Part shown: positions 1-12,200 of the stretch, piece after piece
How the letters are laid out: the number at the start of each line of letters is the position of its first letter
Position numbering within the stretch: position 1 is the first letter of the stretch
Source of the DNA: Brachionus rotundiformis
Taxonomy: Eukaryota; Rotifera; Eurotatoria; Ploima; Brachionidae
Direction of reading: 5' to 3'
Length of the DNA stretch: 64,000 nt
Assembly: GCA_016802295.1 (NCBI GenBank)
Contig: JAESIW010000020.1
Span: forward strand, 1,936,120-2,000,119
The notes under the pieces: model-generated
What the model was told of the DNA's origin: nothing
Databases searched by the model: none
The model's input: the letters and a program-made list of their open reading frames with translations, nothing else
Position numbers and translations under genes: made by a program

Positions 1-10
1 ACAAGCTTAC

Positions 11-2121
11 CTCGCCCCAGACTTTGTTTTTTGGTGGCAAAGGAAATTTTTTTGGCAAATCATAGGCAATATTGTCCATAAACCATTTGAATGATTTGCA
101 CTGCAATTTTTCCCTAATGGCCAACTGTTCAGATATGTCGCCAAAATCTAGTCTCTTTATCTGAGGCTCTCTAATGTAATAATACTCTTTGTACTCATCC
201 ATCCAAGTTTCAGCAAGTCTCATGTGATTGATGCTGGTTTGATGAGGATTACCATCTGGCGGATGAACTGATTCAGTTCTGGGACCTCGATAGATATGCG
301 CTACATGCGAGCAAGGAACCCATTCGACCATACCTCCACATTGCCATACTTTAAATGACAATTCGTACTGCTCACCACCCCATATTTTAATGCCTGGATC
401 GTATCCTCCTAACTCAAAGAACCATTTTTTGTCAATTGCCAAAAGACCACCTGCATGAGTTGGAGACCTTTTTATTTTAATTAGGTTTTTTTTTCTTAAA
501 TGTGTCATTTAAGTCTGAAATTGCTCACCAATAAGGCTCTGAATTATATTTATGCATTTTAGACTCTTTTGGAGGCACTTGAGTTTCTTTGTATAAAAAT
601 CCCCATTCCCAAATTCCGCGGTTAAGTACACCGCCATAAATGTCAGTATGCTCAAGTGTATTCCAATCTATTCCGTCAACAATAGGAACTGCGAGAGTTT
701 TTCTAAAACAAAATCTTAGCTCTCAATCAAAAGTTAAATCTTAACCAAAAACCGGATTTTTATACAAATTCAAACTCAAGTGTATTTAACCTAAATCTTC
801 AAAATCAATTACCCATAAGGTTCAGAAAATTTTTTTCCCGAATTTTCTTCAAAAGGTGGCAAAGTCATTTCTTTGTACAAAAATCCCCACTCCCAAACGC
901 CTTTATAACGCGTATTTTCTTTGTAAACAACTTTATGTTCTAAATTTTGCCAACTTATCTTATCAACTATGGGCACAGCCACAATTTTTCTATGAATAAA
1001 AAATTTAATTTCAGCAATCAAGCAAGAAAAATTTTAGCCAAAAATGGACGCAAAAATTCAAACTAGCAATGACACTTAAACAGCATTAAAGTCTTAATTT
1101 ACCAAGTTGGTTCAGTAGCGTATTTTTTTTTAGCAAAATCTTGACTTGAAATTTCCATTTCTTTATATAAAAATCCCCATTCCCAAATACCAACCATTTT
1201 GGTATCTCTATTATAGCCTTCATGCTCTAATGTATCCCATTTAATGCCGTCAACAATTGGAATAGCTAAAATTTTTCTTCAACTACATGGTTACGGTTTT
1301 TGGTTAATCAAAGCTTTGGATTTAACTTACCTGTTCACGGCTATTCTGGTCAACAAGGGTGGAAGCCAATTTGTAACACACTCACAATGGGCATCTAGGA
1401 TTACGATCACATCACCAGAGGCTATTTCAGCACCAATTACTCTTGCACGAACCAGGCCCTCGCGTTTTTTAGTCCTGGTCAATTTAACTTTACCATTAAA
1501 CCTTGTAATGTAGTTCTCCAATTTTTCTTTCAGATGCTCTTTATTGCTGTAATCATCAACTAAAATAATATCAGCAATTAGCTCAGGTGGACTTGTATTG
1601 AGCACACTATGGACGGTTCTCATGAGTGTAGACCAGCCTTCATTGACAAACACAATAACCACACTAGCTTTGGGAAGCTTGGATATTTCTGGATATTGCC
1701 AGTATTTACATTCAGCAGGACGAGTATCTTTTATTCGTCTATCAAGCGAAATCTTGTCGCTAGCTACCATGTTAAAGCCAAATTCACGTACAGTTCTCTC
1801 TGCGGCATTTTTCTCTTCGGGACCTAAATTTACACCTACGCCTCCCTCGCCCGGTCCACTACGGGGCTCATATATTGGCTCATAGTTTCCTAGTATTCCA
1901 TCTTGGAAAACAGCTGCATTTTCGGGGTTTTCTCCATATCTGTCCGGAATTTGACCATTTTTCTCCACAAGGCGCTTTTGTTCGATGTTCCTGGGATGAT
2001 CATCAAAGTCATTTAAGTCAGTTGAAGAATCAAATAAGTTAAAAAATGATGGCAAGATGAAAAAAACAACAAAAAACAAAGCGACCAGTTTCGCTATTGA
2101 TGAATATTTTAGTCGAACCAT
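11..2121 (-). CDS. GALNT7: Polypeptide N-acetylgalactosaminyltransferase 7 (3' end off window)
   Basis: Golgi type II enzyme that adds GalNAc to Ser/Thr; vertebrate GALNT7 prefers acceptors that already carry GalNAc. Exons read on the minus strand: 1331-2121, then one of three alternative exons (1103-1276, 813-989, 529-702), then 11-467, with a donor at 9-10. Residues 10-28 form the single membrane anchor. The stem and catalytic start (EFGFNMVASDKISLDRRI, ECKYWQYPE) match GALNT7 more closely than other family members. The metal-binding DxH motif is DAHCE at residues 243-247. The last visible exon carries AGGLLAIDKKWFFELGGYDP, IWGGEQYELSFKVWQCGG and CKSFKWFMDNIAYDLP. The C-terminal ricin-type lectin domain lies beyond the window edge. 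The ATG at 2119-2121 is the natural start. The acceptor at 468-469 has a poor pyrimidine tract. The gene is head-to-head with FAU, 386 bp apart. Confidence 0.9.
529..1276 (-). other. GALNT7: Three tandem alternative exons of GALNT7
   Basis: Three exons in a row (1103-1276, 813-989, 529-702; 174, 177 and 174 bp) encode versions of the same 58-59-residue catalytic segment. Each begins R-K-x-(L/V)-A-(I/V)-P-I-V-D and contains (I/V)WEWGFLYKE. Each follows an AG acceptor and ends at a GT donor in the same phase, so any one of them joins exon 1331-2121 to exon 11-467 without a frame change. The family needs only one copy between the DxH motif and the MAGG-like motif, so the three are best read as mutually exclusive exons. 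Their lengths are multiples of three, so inclusion of more than one would also keep the frame. The 54-bp intron before the first copy is very short. Confidence 0.85.
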
Positions 2122-2507
2122 TCAAAACATAGATCTAGTTTAAGTGACGAAAACAATTTATTATTATAAAAAAAAAAGAGTAAAATATATTTCTAGCAAA
2201 TGACACTAAATATTTGACGTGTCTATTCAAATTAAGATAAAGTTAAATTAATTTTTTTTAATTTAAATTTAAAAGAAAACTTTTTTGCCACAATTTGGTG
2301 CAAATGCATTTTGCAGCTTTTTGTAAATACCAAATTGGATCTAAGATGAGTATATACGTAGTGGTAAAAGGCATAAGAGGTCTAGGACGCATGTTATTTC
2401 TCTTAGTGTTGCAATAGCATGCTTTAAAATAATTTTTTTTGAAAAAAATTCTCTCTTAAAATAAATTATATTAAAAAATTAATTGATTTTTAGAAGAAAT
2501 TGTAATC

Positions 2508-2933
2508 ATGCAATTGATTGTCCGTGGTAACGAAATCAAGGCTGTCGAGTGCGACAACTTGCAACAAGTCTCGCAATTAAAACTCGCCATTGCCAAGGCT
2601 TTTAATGTCAATAATGCCAGCTCAATGAATTTGTATTTGAACGGCCAGCCAATGCAAGACGAACAAGTTTTGGCCAACTATGGTCTTTTCGAGACTGCTG
2701 CCATTGATATGGATTTTGGTCTTGCTGGTGGTAAGGTCCACGGTTCATTGGCTCGTGCTGGTAAAGTAAGAGGTCAAACACCAAAGGTTGCCAAGCAAGA
2801 GGATAAGAAAAAACCAAAAACCGGACGTGCCAAAAGACGAATTCAGTACAACCGTCGTTTTGTAAATGTTGTTGCTGGTCCAGGTGGAAGACGAAAGGGA
2901 CCAAATGCTGGCGCTGGTGTTCAATCATCATAA
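2508..2933 (+). CDS. FAU: FAU: ubiquitin-like FUBI fused to ribosomal protein eS30
   Basis: Precursor of small-subunit ribosomal protein eS30. The N-terminal part (about residues 1-75) is a ubiquitin-like fold ending in the Gly-Gly cleavage site (GLAGG). The ribosomal protein follows, starting KVHGSLARAGKVRGQTPKVA and continuing KTGRAKRRIQYNRRFVNVV. The total is 141 aa, slightly longer than the human protein (133 aa) because of a short Gly/Ala-rich tail. The coding sequence is intronless here. The ATG at 2508 is the first possible start, and a TTTTTAG acceptor just upstream (about 2483-2492) suggests an intron or splice site in the 5' leader. A pyrimidine run (TTCTCTCTT) near 2448-2456 could be a 5'-TOP-like element. 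A poly(A) signal AATAAA lies at 2991-2996. Confidence 0.97.
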   Translation: MQLIVRGNEIKAVECDNLQQVSQLKLAIAKAFNVNNASSMNLYLNGQPMQDEQVLANYGLFETAAIDMDFGLAGGKVHGSLARAGKVRGQTPKVAKQEDKKKPKTGRAKRRIQYNRRFVNVVAGPGGRRKGPNAGAGVQSS

Positions 2934-3587
2934 AGCTGAAATATAAAAAAATAACAAAATTCTTTTTTGTGATTTTTATATTTGAGTAAAAATAAATTTA
3001 AAAAAAATATATTTATTTTTATTTAAATAAATTTTTGATGAACTGAATAAATATAATTAGGAATTAATTAAAGATATAATTTTAAAATGAATTTATTTTA
3101 GAAAAAATTATTTGGAATTTTAAGATCTTTCAAATATTATCATTATATTAGAAACAATTTTCAAATTAATCGAAATCAATAGTTTTTTTAAAAAATGAAA
3201 TTTTCTTGAATAAAAAAATTTTTGAATCCTGCTGTCATTAAATCAGAAATATTCAAAAAGTATAAAACCTGTGGAGAAAAAAAACAATATAATTTACAAC
3301 AAAGCTTTTATAAATACTTTTATCCTTTCTGAAAATCAGTGTATTTAAATTTGTTCTTTTGACATTAAATTTTTTAAATAATATGATTGTATCAAAATAT
3401 TAATTATCATTAAATTCAAAAATTTTATTAAAAAAAATTATTAAAAGTATCTAGAAGTAGTTGGAATCAAAGCAAAATGTATTCCTAAGTTTTGACAAAA
3501 TTCGGTCCATCATGCTGAATTTTTAAGCTTTACTAGTGTATCCTTTCCTTAAATATATTTCAATTAAATATCTTTCGGAGATTTGAC

Positions 3588-3693
3588 TTAAAGTTGGGGT
3601 ACAATCTTCAGACTATTCACGTAACATGGTAAAGTAACACTGTCTGTTGGTCGGTACGGATTACAAGCACCAATTCCAAACTTGAAATGCAAT
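3588..3693 (-). pseudogene. Possible isolated terminal exon, family unknown
   Basis: On the minus strand a TTTTTTCCTAG acceptor is followed by an open 35-codon stretch starting LHFKFGIGACNPYRPTDSVT and ending at TAA. Base composition is clearly less AT-rich than the surroundings and the acceptor has a good pyrimidine tract, so it looks like a real final exon. I could not find its upstream exons between here and the SMAD gene. It may be the remnant of a lost gene or the last exon of a gene with a long intron. I do not recognise the family. Confidence 0.3.
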
Positions 3694-4083
3694 CTAGGAA
3701 AAAAATTAACAAAATCTAACCAAAGTAAAAGTACAAACTGATCTCTAATCTTTATTGTATTTAATTTTGTGTTTTGGACTTTTTTATTTTAGAAAAAATT
3801 TTGAAAAATATAATTTATTTATGATTTTAAGTTGGTGACTTTTTCAACACAAATCTAATATAAATACTTTAACTATGATTACTATTTATTATTTAAAACT
3901 ATTCACAAATATATATATATGTCATCTTAAATTTTCGGAATTCATTTTAGGAAAAATGTTTAAGCTTTAATTTCAAAAAATAATATTATCATAAGATTCA
4001 ACAGCTCGAATAGAGTGATTTTATAAAAATGAAATTTTTAATTTGACTTATGGTTTTAAAAAAATGAAGTATTTTTTGTCACC

Positions 4084-4370
4084 CTCCTCTTTTTACAACC
4101 AGACTTGGGATCGGCTTTGGGAGAATTATGACAACGTCAGCTATACAGCAGACTTGCGCTCCTTTTGGATATGGTTGAAGCTAGCGGCGCCCTGATACGA
4201 CAAGACTTGGACAAAGACCCGTAGGCGCCATACAGCTCTTCTTCTGCTGTCTATGTAAAAGATCACATAGATATACGATGAATTTGGTTGCCAGTACCCA
4301 TTTCTTTTTTCATCAGATCTTCGGACCTGCGGATCAGCTGAGTTATGATGACTTTTTTTGTCCATTTTTT
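4084..4370. other. GC-richer block, possible transposon fragment
   Basis: A roughly 290-bp island with many CG and GC dinucleotides in otherwise extreme A/T sequence. A 74-codon minus-strand open frame crosses it but resembles nothing I know. Composition suggests a mobile-element remnant or a structured RNA; neither is shown. Confidence 0.25.
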
Positions 4371-5508
4371 AGATTTTTAGAATTTTTGATTTTAAAAATT
4401 GTAGAATTGTAAGTTTTTTGAAAATCACATCCTATTTATAACCCTTTGGTCTAAACATTACTCACTAATTTAACTAATTGAGTTATTTTATTTAGAGTTG
4501 TGTTTAAAATTCTTTAAAAAAAATTCAAATTTAAAATTAAAACAGATCGTATTCCATTTTGGTGAATCTGTCCAGCTAATATCTCAAAAATAACCAACAG
4601 ATCATCACAGCATGTTTTAAAAAAATTAAAACGATATTAGTTTTTTTTTAATTAAAATAATTTACTATTTGAACATGTTGACTATTTTTACTAAATTGGA
4701 AAAAGATAGCGATATTAAATACATATTAAATAAGAATATAGATTCTTGGTGGTTATATTTTTAAAATTCAACAATTTTTAAGGAGATAATTCATATGTAT
4801 ATTAAAAAATTTAAGAATAAAAAATATAATCTTTTTGTTGTTGCTTGTTTATTATATAAATATTTTAATTTTTTTTTAAGTCAAATTTTGAATTCATATA
4901 ACTTATTTTATATGTCATTTAAACTCGTGAATATATCTATTTCTATTTCATTTTAATAAATTTAAACTTTTTTATAATTATACTTATCTTTAAGGTGATA
5001 ATTACATATTAATTCAGCTAACAAACGATAATGCTTACTTATATTAACAAATATTAATTATGTTGTTTTCTGTTGCTGACCTAAGTCATTCCAGTACTTG
5101 AACAAGAAAATACAGATTAAGTACAGTTTTTGTTTTCATAAGCTATAATTAAGTGACAATTTAAAAATTGTTTTTATTTTGTATATTATGACTTGTATTA
5201 CGTAATTAAATATTTGTATTTATTCCTTAATTATACAAGACTTGATTTCGTCCAACTGAGTTGAAATTTTAAATGTTATTAAAATAGATTATTTTAATGC
5301 TCAACTTGGAGAGGGGATAATTGTTGTGATAAAGACAAAATGTCTATAATTAAACAATTAAACAAATTTGCAGTCTATTTTTAAACATTAGATAAGAATA
5401 TTCGCCTTTATAAACAAATTGAAATTAGAGACAGTAAATATTTAATTTTGTCTTGGTCAAGATTATTTGTATCAATAGAGTTTAATATATAATCTTTTTT
5501 AATTTAAA

Positions 5509-6257
5509 ATGTTGCGATTATTTCACATGGCTGTATCTAAAAAAGGTAATTTTATTCTAAAAAAATAAATTGATTAATAGTCTAATCATAAAAAGATATT
5601 GACTCAAACGAATACGAGAGTTTGATTGAAAAATCGCATTTTTTAACCTCTGAAATCCAATTTTCGGGTAAAGCAATTAGTTAATTTCATAAAATATTTC
5701 TATTTCTAAATGTTATGTAATTAATTTTAGCTGAAGAAAAATTATATGCACATAAACATCTGAGATGGTGTTCGATTATCTACTGGGAGTATGATCGCGT
5801 ATCAAGTAAACAGTTTCATGTCTTTGATAATGAACTATGGGTGTACCAAGAAAATGAATTGGTAAACAAAAAGTCAAATTTGTGTCTCAGACAATACCAA
5901 AGATATGCCGATAATTGTGAATTGATAAAAACAAGAGAACAGATAAGTAGAGGCATTTTCATTAGGCTAACGAAAAATCGGGTTTTTATTGAGAATAAGT
6001 GTGACACGTCGATTTTTTGGACTAAACCGAGTCTAGAGGCAGATTGGAAAAATATCTTACCAAAAGAAATTAGAAAAGACAGCACCATACAAGTTTTCAA
6101 TATGAAAAAACTAGACCGTGATAACTACTTCATGAATACAAATGTGGTAAATCTGAGTTTAGGAAAACAATGGGGTCGAAACAACACAAAAAGACCATCA
6201 ATCGAATTTTGTCCATGCTGGATTAGCATAAATTTCAACAAGAATTTTAATTTTTAG
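5509..6257 (+). CDS. Inhibitory SMAD-like protein reduced to an MH2 domain
   Basis: Two exons, 5509-5545 and 5731-6257, join in phase 1 to give 187 aa. Nearly the whole protein is an MH2 domain of the SMAD6/7 type. RWCSIIYWEYDRVSSKQFHV aligns with the start of the SMAD7 MH2, an internal SRGIFIRLTKNRVFIENK-like strand matches the GxGI-L/VYV region, and it ends with the FCPCWISINFN signature (SMAD7 has SCPCWLEVIFN). There is no C-terminal SSxS phosphorylation motif, as expected for inhibitory SMADs, which block TGF-beta/BMP receptor signalling. The usual N-terminal MH1-like part and PPxY linker are absent from the exons I can find. The start is uncertain: the short first exon (MLRLFHMAVSKK) has an ATG and a GTAATT donor, but further upstream exons cannot be excluded. 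Confidence 0.75.
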
Positions 6258-6874
6258 TTTTTGTTTTGCATAATAAAATATATAATTTTAGCTTTAATTT
6301 CTTAAATTAATTAATATTAATTTTATAGTAATAATTTTAAAAAAAGATATTTGAGATATTCTTATTAATTTGATATAGAGATAAAAGAATTACGATTTTT
6401 TTGATCAAAATTGCGAATCAAAAACAACAGATATTTTAAAATTTATCAACAGTTAAATTTATTAATTAAAGAAAAATATTTTGAATAGTATTTTAAATTT
6501 TAATAAAATAATTAAGCGCTAAATTATTTGTTTATAAAAGCATTTCTAATGGTTTTTAAAAAGCATGTTCGACTCTAAAAACAAAGACAATTTTCTTTCT
6601 AATAAAAAAGTGTTTTATCAATGAATGATAATTCAAATCAGTTTTCAATTTCTTAAGATACTTGAATACAATGTAGATACTGCTTAAGATTCAGAAACTA
6701 AAAAGAAAATGATTGTGCTTAAATTTTAATAAAATATTTCAAAATCTTTAAGTTCCTTGATCCAAGTTTGAACATTTATTAGCATTGCTACTAAATTATA
6801 TGCTACTATTAAGAGCACGCATCTATTCTAATTCATTTTCATAAATTTAATTTTAGATTTAGGAAGCTTAAAAA
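6258..6874. other. Intergenic AT-rich spacer
   Basis: Nothing recognisable. It must hold the 3' end of the SMAD-like gene and the promoter of the calcium-sensor gene. A TTTTAG acceptor at about 6850-6855 suggests a spliced 5' leader for the latter. Confidence 0.5.
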
Positions 6875-7557
6875 ATGGGTGGAAAAGGATCCAAGTCGAA
6901 CAAAAAGAAAAATCCAGCTGAACTTACTGAACAAGAAATACAACTTTTGCTAAACAATACCAATTTTAGCCGTGAAGAAATAAGCAAGTGGCATGAAGGT
7001 TACCTTCCTAAATAAATTGAGCAAAATTTAAAAAAAAATATCAAGGTTTCATCAAAGACTGCCCGAAGGGTCAGTTAAACAAGAAACAATTTATTGAAGC
7101 GTACCAAGCTTTTTATCCACAAGGTAAGGCGGACAAATTCTGCAGTCATGTCTTCAAAGTATTTGACTCGGACAACAGTGGTCAAATTGATTTTACTGAA
7201 TTTTTGATTGCCATTTCAGTAACTGCTCAAGGCGATGCCAAAAAAAAGATTTCAATGGCATTCAAAATGTGAGTTAAATTAGGCTATGGAAAAATTTTTT
7301 TTTAAATCTAATTAACAAGGTATGATGTTGATAAAAATGGTAAGGTTGACAAGAAAGAAATGGAGAAAATAATCGAAGCTATTTATGACTTGCTTGGCGA
7401 AGAGCATCGAAAGGGAGAGAACTCGCCAGCTGAACGAGTAAAAACTATCATGAGCAAATTGGACAAAGATCAAAATGGTTACCTAAGCGAAGATGAATTT
7501 GTTTCAGGTTGTCTCGAGGATTCTGTTTTAAGATCAATGCTTGCCCCAAATGCTTAA
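6875..7557 (+). CDS. Neuronal calcium sensor (visinin/neurocalcin/hippocalcin family)
   Basis: Membrane-switch calcium sensor of neurons and sensory cells. Exons 6875-6998, 7046-7268 and 7320-7557 join in frame to 194 aa, the usual family length. The N terminus MGGKGS fits an N-myristoylation signal (Gly2, Ser6), followed by a basic stretch. EF-hand 1 is degenerate and holds the family's Cys-Pro motif (DCPKGQ). EF-hands 2 (DSDNSGQIDFTEF), 3 (DVDKNGKVDKKEM) and 4 (DKDQNGYLSEDEF) keep the acidic Ca2+ ligands. Which vertebrate subfamily it matches cannot be settled by eye. AATAAA at 7601-7606 is the likely poly(A) signal. Confidence 0.93.
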
Positions 7558-9203
7558 CTTAAGACTTGGAAAATTTTAGTCAAAAATATTTTTAATGTCT
7601 AATAAAACTATCTAAATTATGTATTAACTTCAATTTTTTTCTGATATTTTTTTACTTGGTGTTTCTAAGGTAACCAATTAAAACTTGAAAAATAATAATG
7701 ATTACTTTATAATTGATTTAAATTGAGTTATTTTCTTTAAGTTTTCATTTGTTCTAGCAGGTTTTTGTTATTGAATAATATATTGACAAAACTCAAGAAC
7801 GAAAAAACAATAGAGGCCGTCGATGGTCGCTAATTTGTTAAAAATAAATTTAATCAAGAACCAAGTCAAATGTTGAAAATTTCAAACCAAGAGTTAATTT
7901 TAGGGTTTTCTTAAGGTTATTTATTCTTGTTAAATAACCATCGACTTATTATTTTTTGAAATGAATAAAAATAGCCAAACGCTTCAAGAAATTTTTTATT
8001 TTTTCCAAAATTTTAATTTTACTATTTTAGAATTTTAGTTGTAAAAATATTTCTAATATTATTTTTGCTAAAAAGGATATGCAAAAATAATTTTTCTAAG
8101 AGTTTTATTTTTGGTGTTCGATTTTAATAGAGAAACCTAATTAATTCAAGCTTAGCTGTTTATTATGTATACTAATACCTGTAATTACTTTGTCGAAAAA
8201 AAAACGCCAATATAAATATAAAATTTTGAATGCATTTTATTAAATTTTAAATTAATCTTAAAAGTATATTCTAAAGCGTTTAATGTAGAGTATATTCTAA
8301 ACAATTCTGCTGCCTTTTTTATAAAAAATGCCTCTCTTGGCCTTATTATTCAAGAACGTCAAGTTCCATTCAGTTTAGTTAAAAAAAGTTTAGATGATTT
8401 TTAAAATAATATTTACTATTATTTCATTTTTATCTAATTATTGTGTAATATTTTTTTTTTTGACAAATAATTGTTTTTAATTAAAAAAATCAGCATTTAA
8501 GTATCTTAATGATTTAAAAAAAATAAGAATCTCCGAAATTTTAAGACTTATTTTAAAACTAAATTAATTCCAAAACTTTTTCCAATTTTTTAATTTTTTC
8601 CGATCAAAGTTTTTATTTTTAAGATTATTATAAAAATATATCAATTCTTATGAATAATAAATTTTCTTTATAATTTAAATGTTTTTAATTTTGCTTATTG
8701 TAGCACTTATAAAATCACACAAAATCGGAAGCTTTACATAATCGAATATTTTTTTATTTCCAAAATCTTAAAGCATTTAAAATTTATTTTTATTTCATCT
8801 TGTTTTGCCAAGGATTGATTAATGGAAGTTAAGTAGTTGCCAAATGAACTCATAGAAAATTACTCTTTAAAGGCCTGATTTAAGGTTTTCTTTGATTTTG
8901 ACCCAAAATAAACAAGGAATGTCTAAAAGAAACCAAGTAGAATAAAAAGCCAATTTTACCTTTTACTACTTGCTCTACGATTTTAAAAGCTTAGTGATGG
9001 TTGAACCTAATTTAGTCTTTTAATTAAATATTTGTCAATCTAAATCAACACGACGGATAATGATTTCGAATAAATTTAAAAGCATATTTTGAGTCTGGAT
9101 TAAATTTAAATTTTATTTTTTAGGCTTACCTGGAAACGATAAGTTGCTTATGAAATTGTGTTAAATAAAAATTAATTTTTAATAATTAAAATTTAGATTA
9201 AAA
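7558..9203. other. Intergenic AT-rich spacer
   Basis: No gene seen beyond the poly(A) signal at 7601. The last bases before 9204 (AAATTTAG then ATTAAAA) resemble a splice acceptor in the 5' leader of the BTB gene. Confidence 0.5.
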
Positions 9204-12200
9204 ATGGACTGTATTGGGTATAGATTAAGTGGTGAATTATCTGACATAACCGTAGTTGTAGATGACCAAGAGTTTCATTTGCACAAATTTCCTCTTTTTG
9301 TGCGCAGTAATTACTTTAAAAATTTATCAAATCTTCATGATGACTCAAATAGGCCTAAATCTCGAGTGGTATTGGAAAATTTTCCTGGAGGAGCTAGCAC
9401 ATTTGAAATAATTGCCGACTACTGCTACAATAAAGAAGTAGACATAAACATGAACAATGTGGTATCTGTCAAATGTGCAGCTGAATATTTGGAAATGACT
9501 GGAGGAACAGGTCGCAGTGGACTTGTGATGCTCTCTGACAATATTCTTTTTGACCTGACTTATTCTGCAAAGACCAAACGAGATTTTTATCTACCTCTAG
9601 TTTTATTAGACAAGGCAGCTAATTATAAACCTTATGCTGACAATTCCGGTTTGGCCAAAAAGCTAATTGAATCAGTGGTCGAAAATTTAAATAGCTTTTT
9701 ACAATCTGCAGCGGTATATGACCGAATTGAGAACAGCTCAAAGAATCACAGGCCGTCACGAATATCTTTAAGTGATGATAGCCTAAAGATGTTCAATAAT
9801 CTTCCATTGGACTGGATGATTGAACTTATTAAATTAGCACCTCGTGTGGGTTTAAATCAAGCTACACTATCTGTGATAATTGAGCATTATATTGACTATA
9901 ATACGGGGCTAAACCCCCATAATCAGGTTAGACCAGAAAAAAATGCCTCCAACCTTATGGCAATAGCAAGCAGTATTTTAAAAGTTGATAAAAAATTAAG
10001 CAATATCGATCAAGATGGATCAGATTCTGAGGAAACACCGGCAAGGGAATTAAATCTAATTAACATTGCTTCTGATATTATCTTACCAAAGACTGATAAT
10101 CTAACTTCGATTGCTGATGATATTTTAAATTCAGAAAAGCCATCTAATCTGATCACAATTGCCGGTGAGGTTTTGGAAGAAGAGCCAGCACCGTCGTATA
10201 ATTTGAAGGAAATTGCCGAAAATATTTTGGTAAAAGATGATAAAAACGAAAATTTAGTTTCAATAGCTGGAGAGATATTGGAAAATGAACAACCTAAAAA
10301 TTTAATTTCGACTGCTGGAGAAATTTTGGAAAAAGAACAACCAATTAATTTAGTTTCTATTGCTGGTCAAATTCTTCAGTCCAAAAATGACAATTTAACA
10401 TCCATCGCTGCTGAAATAATCAAACCAAAAATTAACAATGAAAGTAAATTAGAAGTAATTGAGAGACTGACTGAGACTTTGGTCGATTTGAAATTAGAAC
10501 CACAGTTTTCGATCTCTTGGCTTTTGGCATACATGAATATTTTGCATGATCTAAATGCTGATCAATCGATACGATCAGCGTTTAACTCTTGGACATGGAA
10601 TGCAATAAACGACTTGAAGTCTGACTCACAGCAGCTTAGTTCAGTTCCACCATCGGTAATGGTTGATTTAGCTAGAGATGTATCTAATCGAGAATCGGTC
10701 AATGCAGATAAGTTGATAGAGTTGGTGGATAAATATGTAAAAGATATGATTCAGGAAAATAAAATGGATACAGATACTTTTATAAGATTGGTATCATCGA
10801 TTCCCAAAGATAAGAGATCTTCATTCGACAGGATAGCTAATTTGGTTCTTGATTTACTTAACAAAGAAAGTCATAATGTGGACTCGGAAAAGCAACAACA
10901 ATTGTTGGATCTGATTGATTTTGATAAACTCAACGAGGCCACTTTAATTAAATGCAATGAATGTGAATTTATACCACAAAAATATGTGACCAAGGCTGCA
11001 TTGAATTTATGTGTTAGGCTTAGAAAACAACTTGACGATGCAAAACTTATGTCCAAAAACTATGACTTTAAAAATTATGATTATGGCAAATCAACACAGA
11101 TCAAAATTGATGTAGACCCCAGCTTTTTGCCAACCAGCAAGTATACACAGCCAAAATACAGCAGTTCATGTAAGTGTTTATGTTTAATTCTTGACTTCAA
11201 CTGCTAGAAAATTTCTAATCTCTAATCATTCGTCTAAATTCTAAAGTAAACTTAAATTTTGTAATTTTATTTTATAGATAAAAGTGATAAGTAGGTAGAT
11301 AAAAATCTGATAATATTTTAGACTTTATTATGTCAAATTTATATCTTAATTTCTAAAGTTATTGAGTGAATTTTTTAAAAGTTAATAATTTAATAATTAA
11401 ATCTTAAGGATATTTCTTAGATTTGGAGGGCTACTTTGAGGGACTGTGAATGAAAGATGAGCCAATCAATCTGAATAACGTGAATCTGTTCACTATACAG
11501 TCTTTTTGATTTTATTTAAGCTATAAAATTTTGATTTAATTTTTATATTTTAACTTTCGGAAAAATTATATAAAATGGAATATATCTAAAAAATGTATAA
11601 TTATTTCATTTTTTTATTTTATAAATTATCTAACTTATAAAATAAGATATTTAAGTTAGAATCACAAGTTTCCATATAATGGCTTTTGGTATTCATAAAG
11701 CCAGGTGATGAAAAATTCTAATTGAATTTATTCTAATAGTTATAGCTTATCATGTATTATTATAGTTAGCTCTTTTATTGTATTTAAAGTATAATTCTTT
11801 GCAAAAATTGTGTATTAAGTTTTTATTTCTCCCAAAAAATTGGCCAGTTACCATTCAGAATTTTTTAATACATTGTTTAAATGTTTTGAAAAGTCAAAAA
11901 AATTCTTATAATTTTAAATTTGGTTTTGTAAATTAAAAAAACATTTTGCAAAACTTGATTAAAAGAAATTTAATTAGTAAAGATTTCACTATAATATAAA
12001 AATAAAAATTTTCTGACAACACCCTCGAAGCTAAACGCTACTGATCATGATAACTTAAGCTATTCGTCGAGGATTAAATCATCTTAATCGTAAATTCTGA
12101 ATTAATTTTGCCAACAATAATGTTGACTTACCATTATCTGCCCCTGAGATGCGCAGTCCTTGTTCTTTCTTTTTTATTTTAAAGATATCAATTAGTATTA

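Larger units (their letters stand above)
2934..5508. other. Intergenic, AT-rich, with one possible orphan exon and one GC-richer block
   Basis: Mostly low-complexity A/T sequence with no convincing gene. Two patches stand out and are listed separately: a possible terminal exon on the minus strand at 3588-3693, and a GC-richer block at about 4084-4370. Confidence 0.6.
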
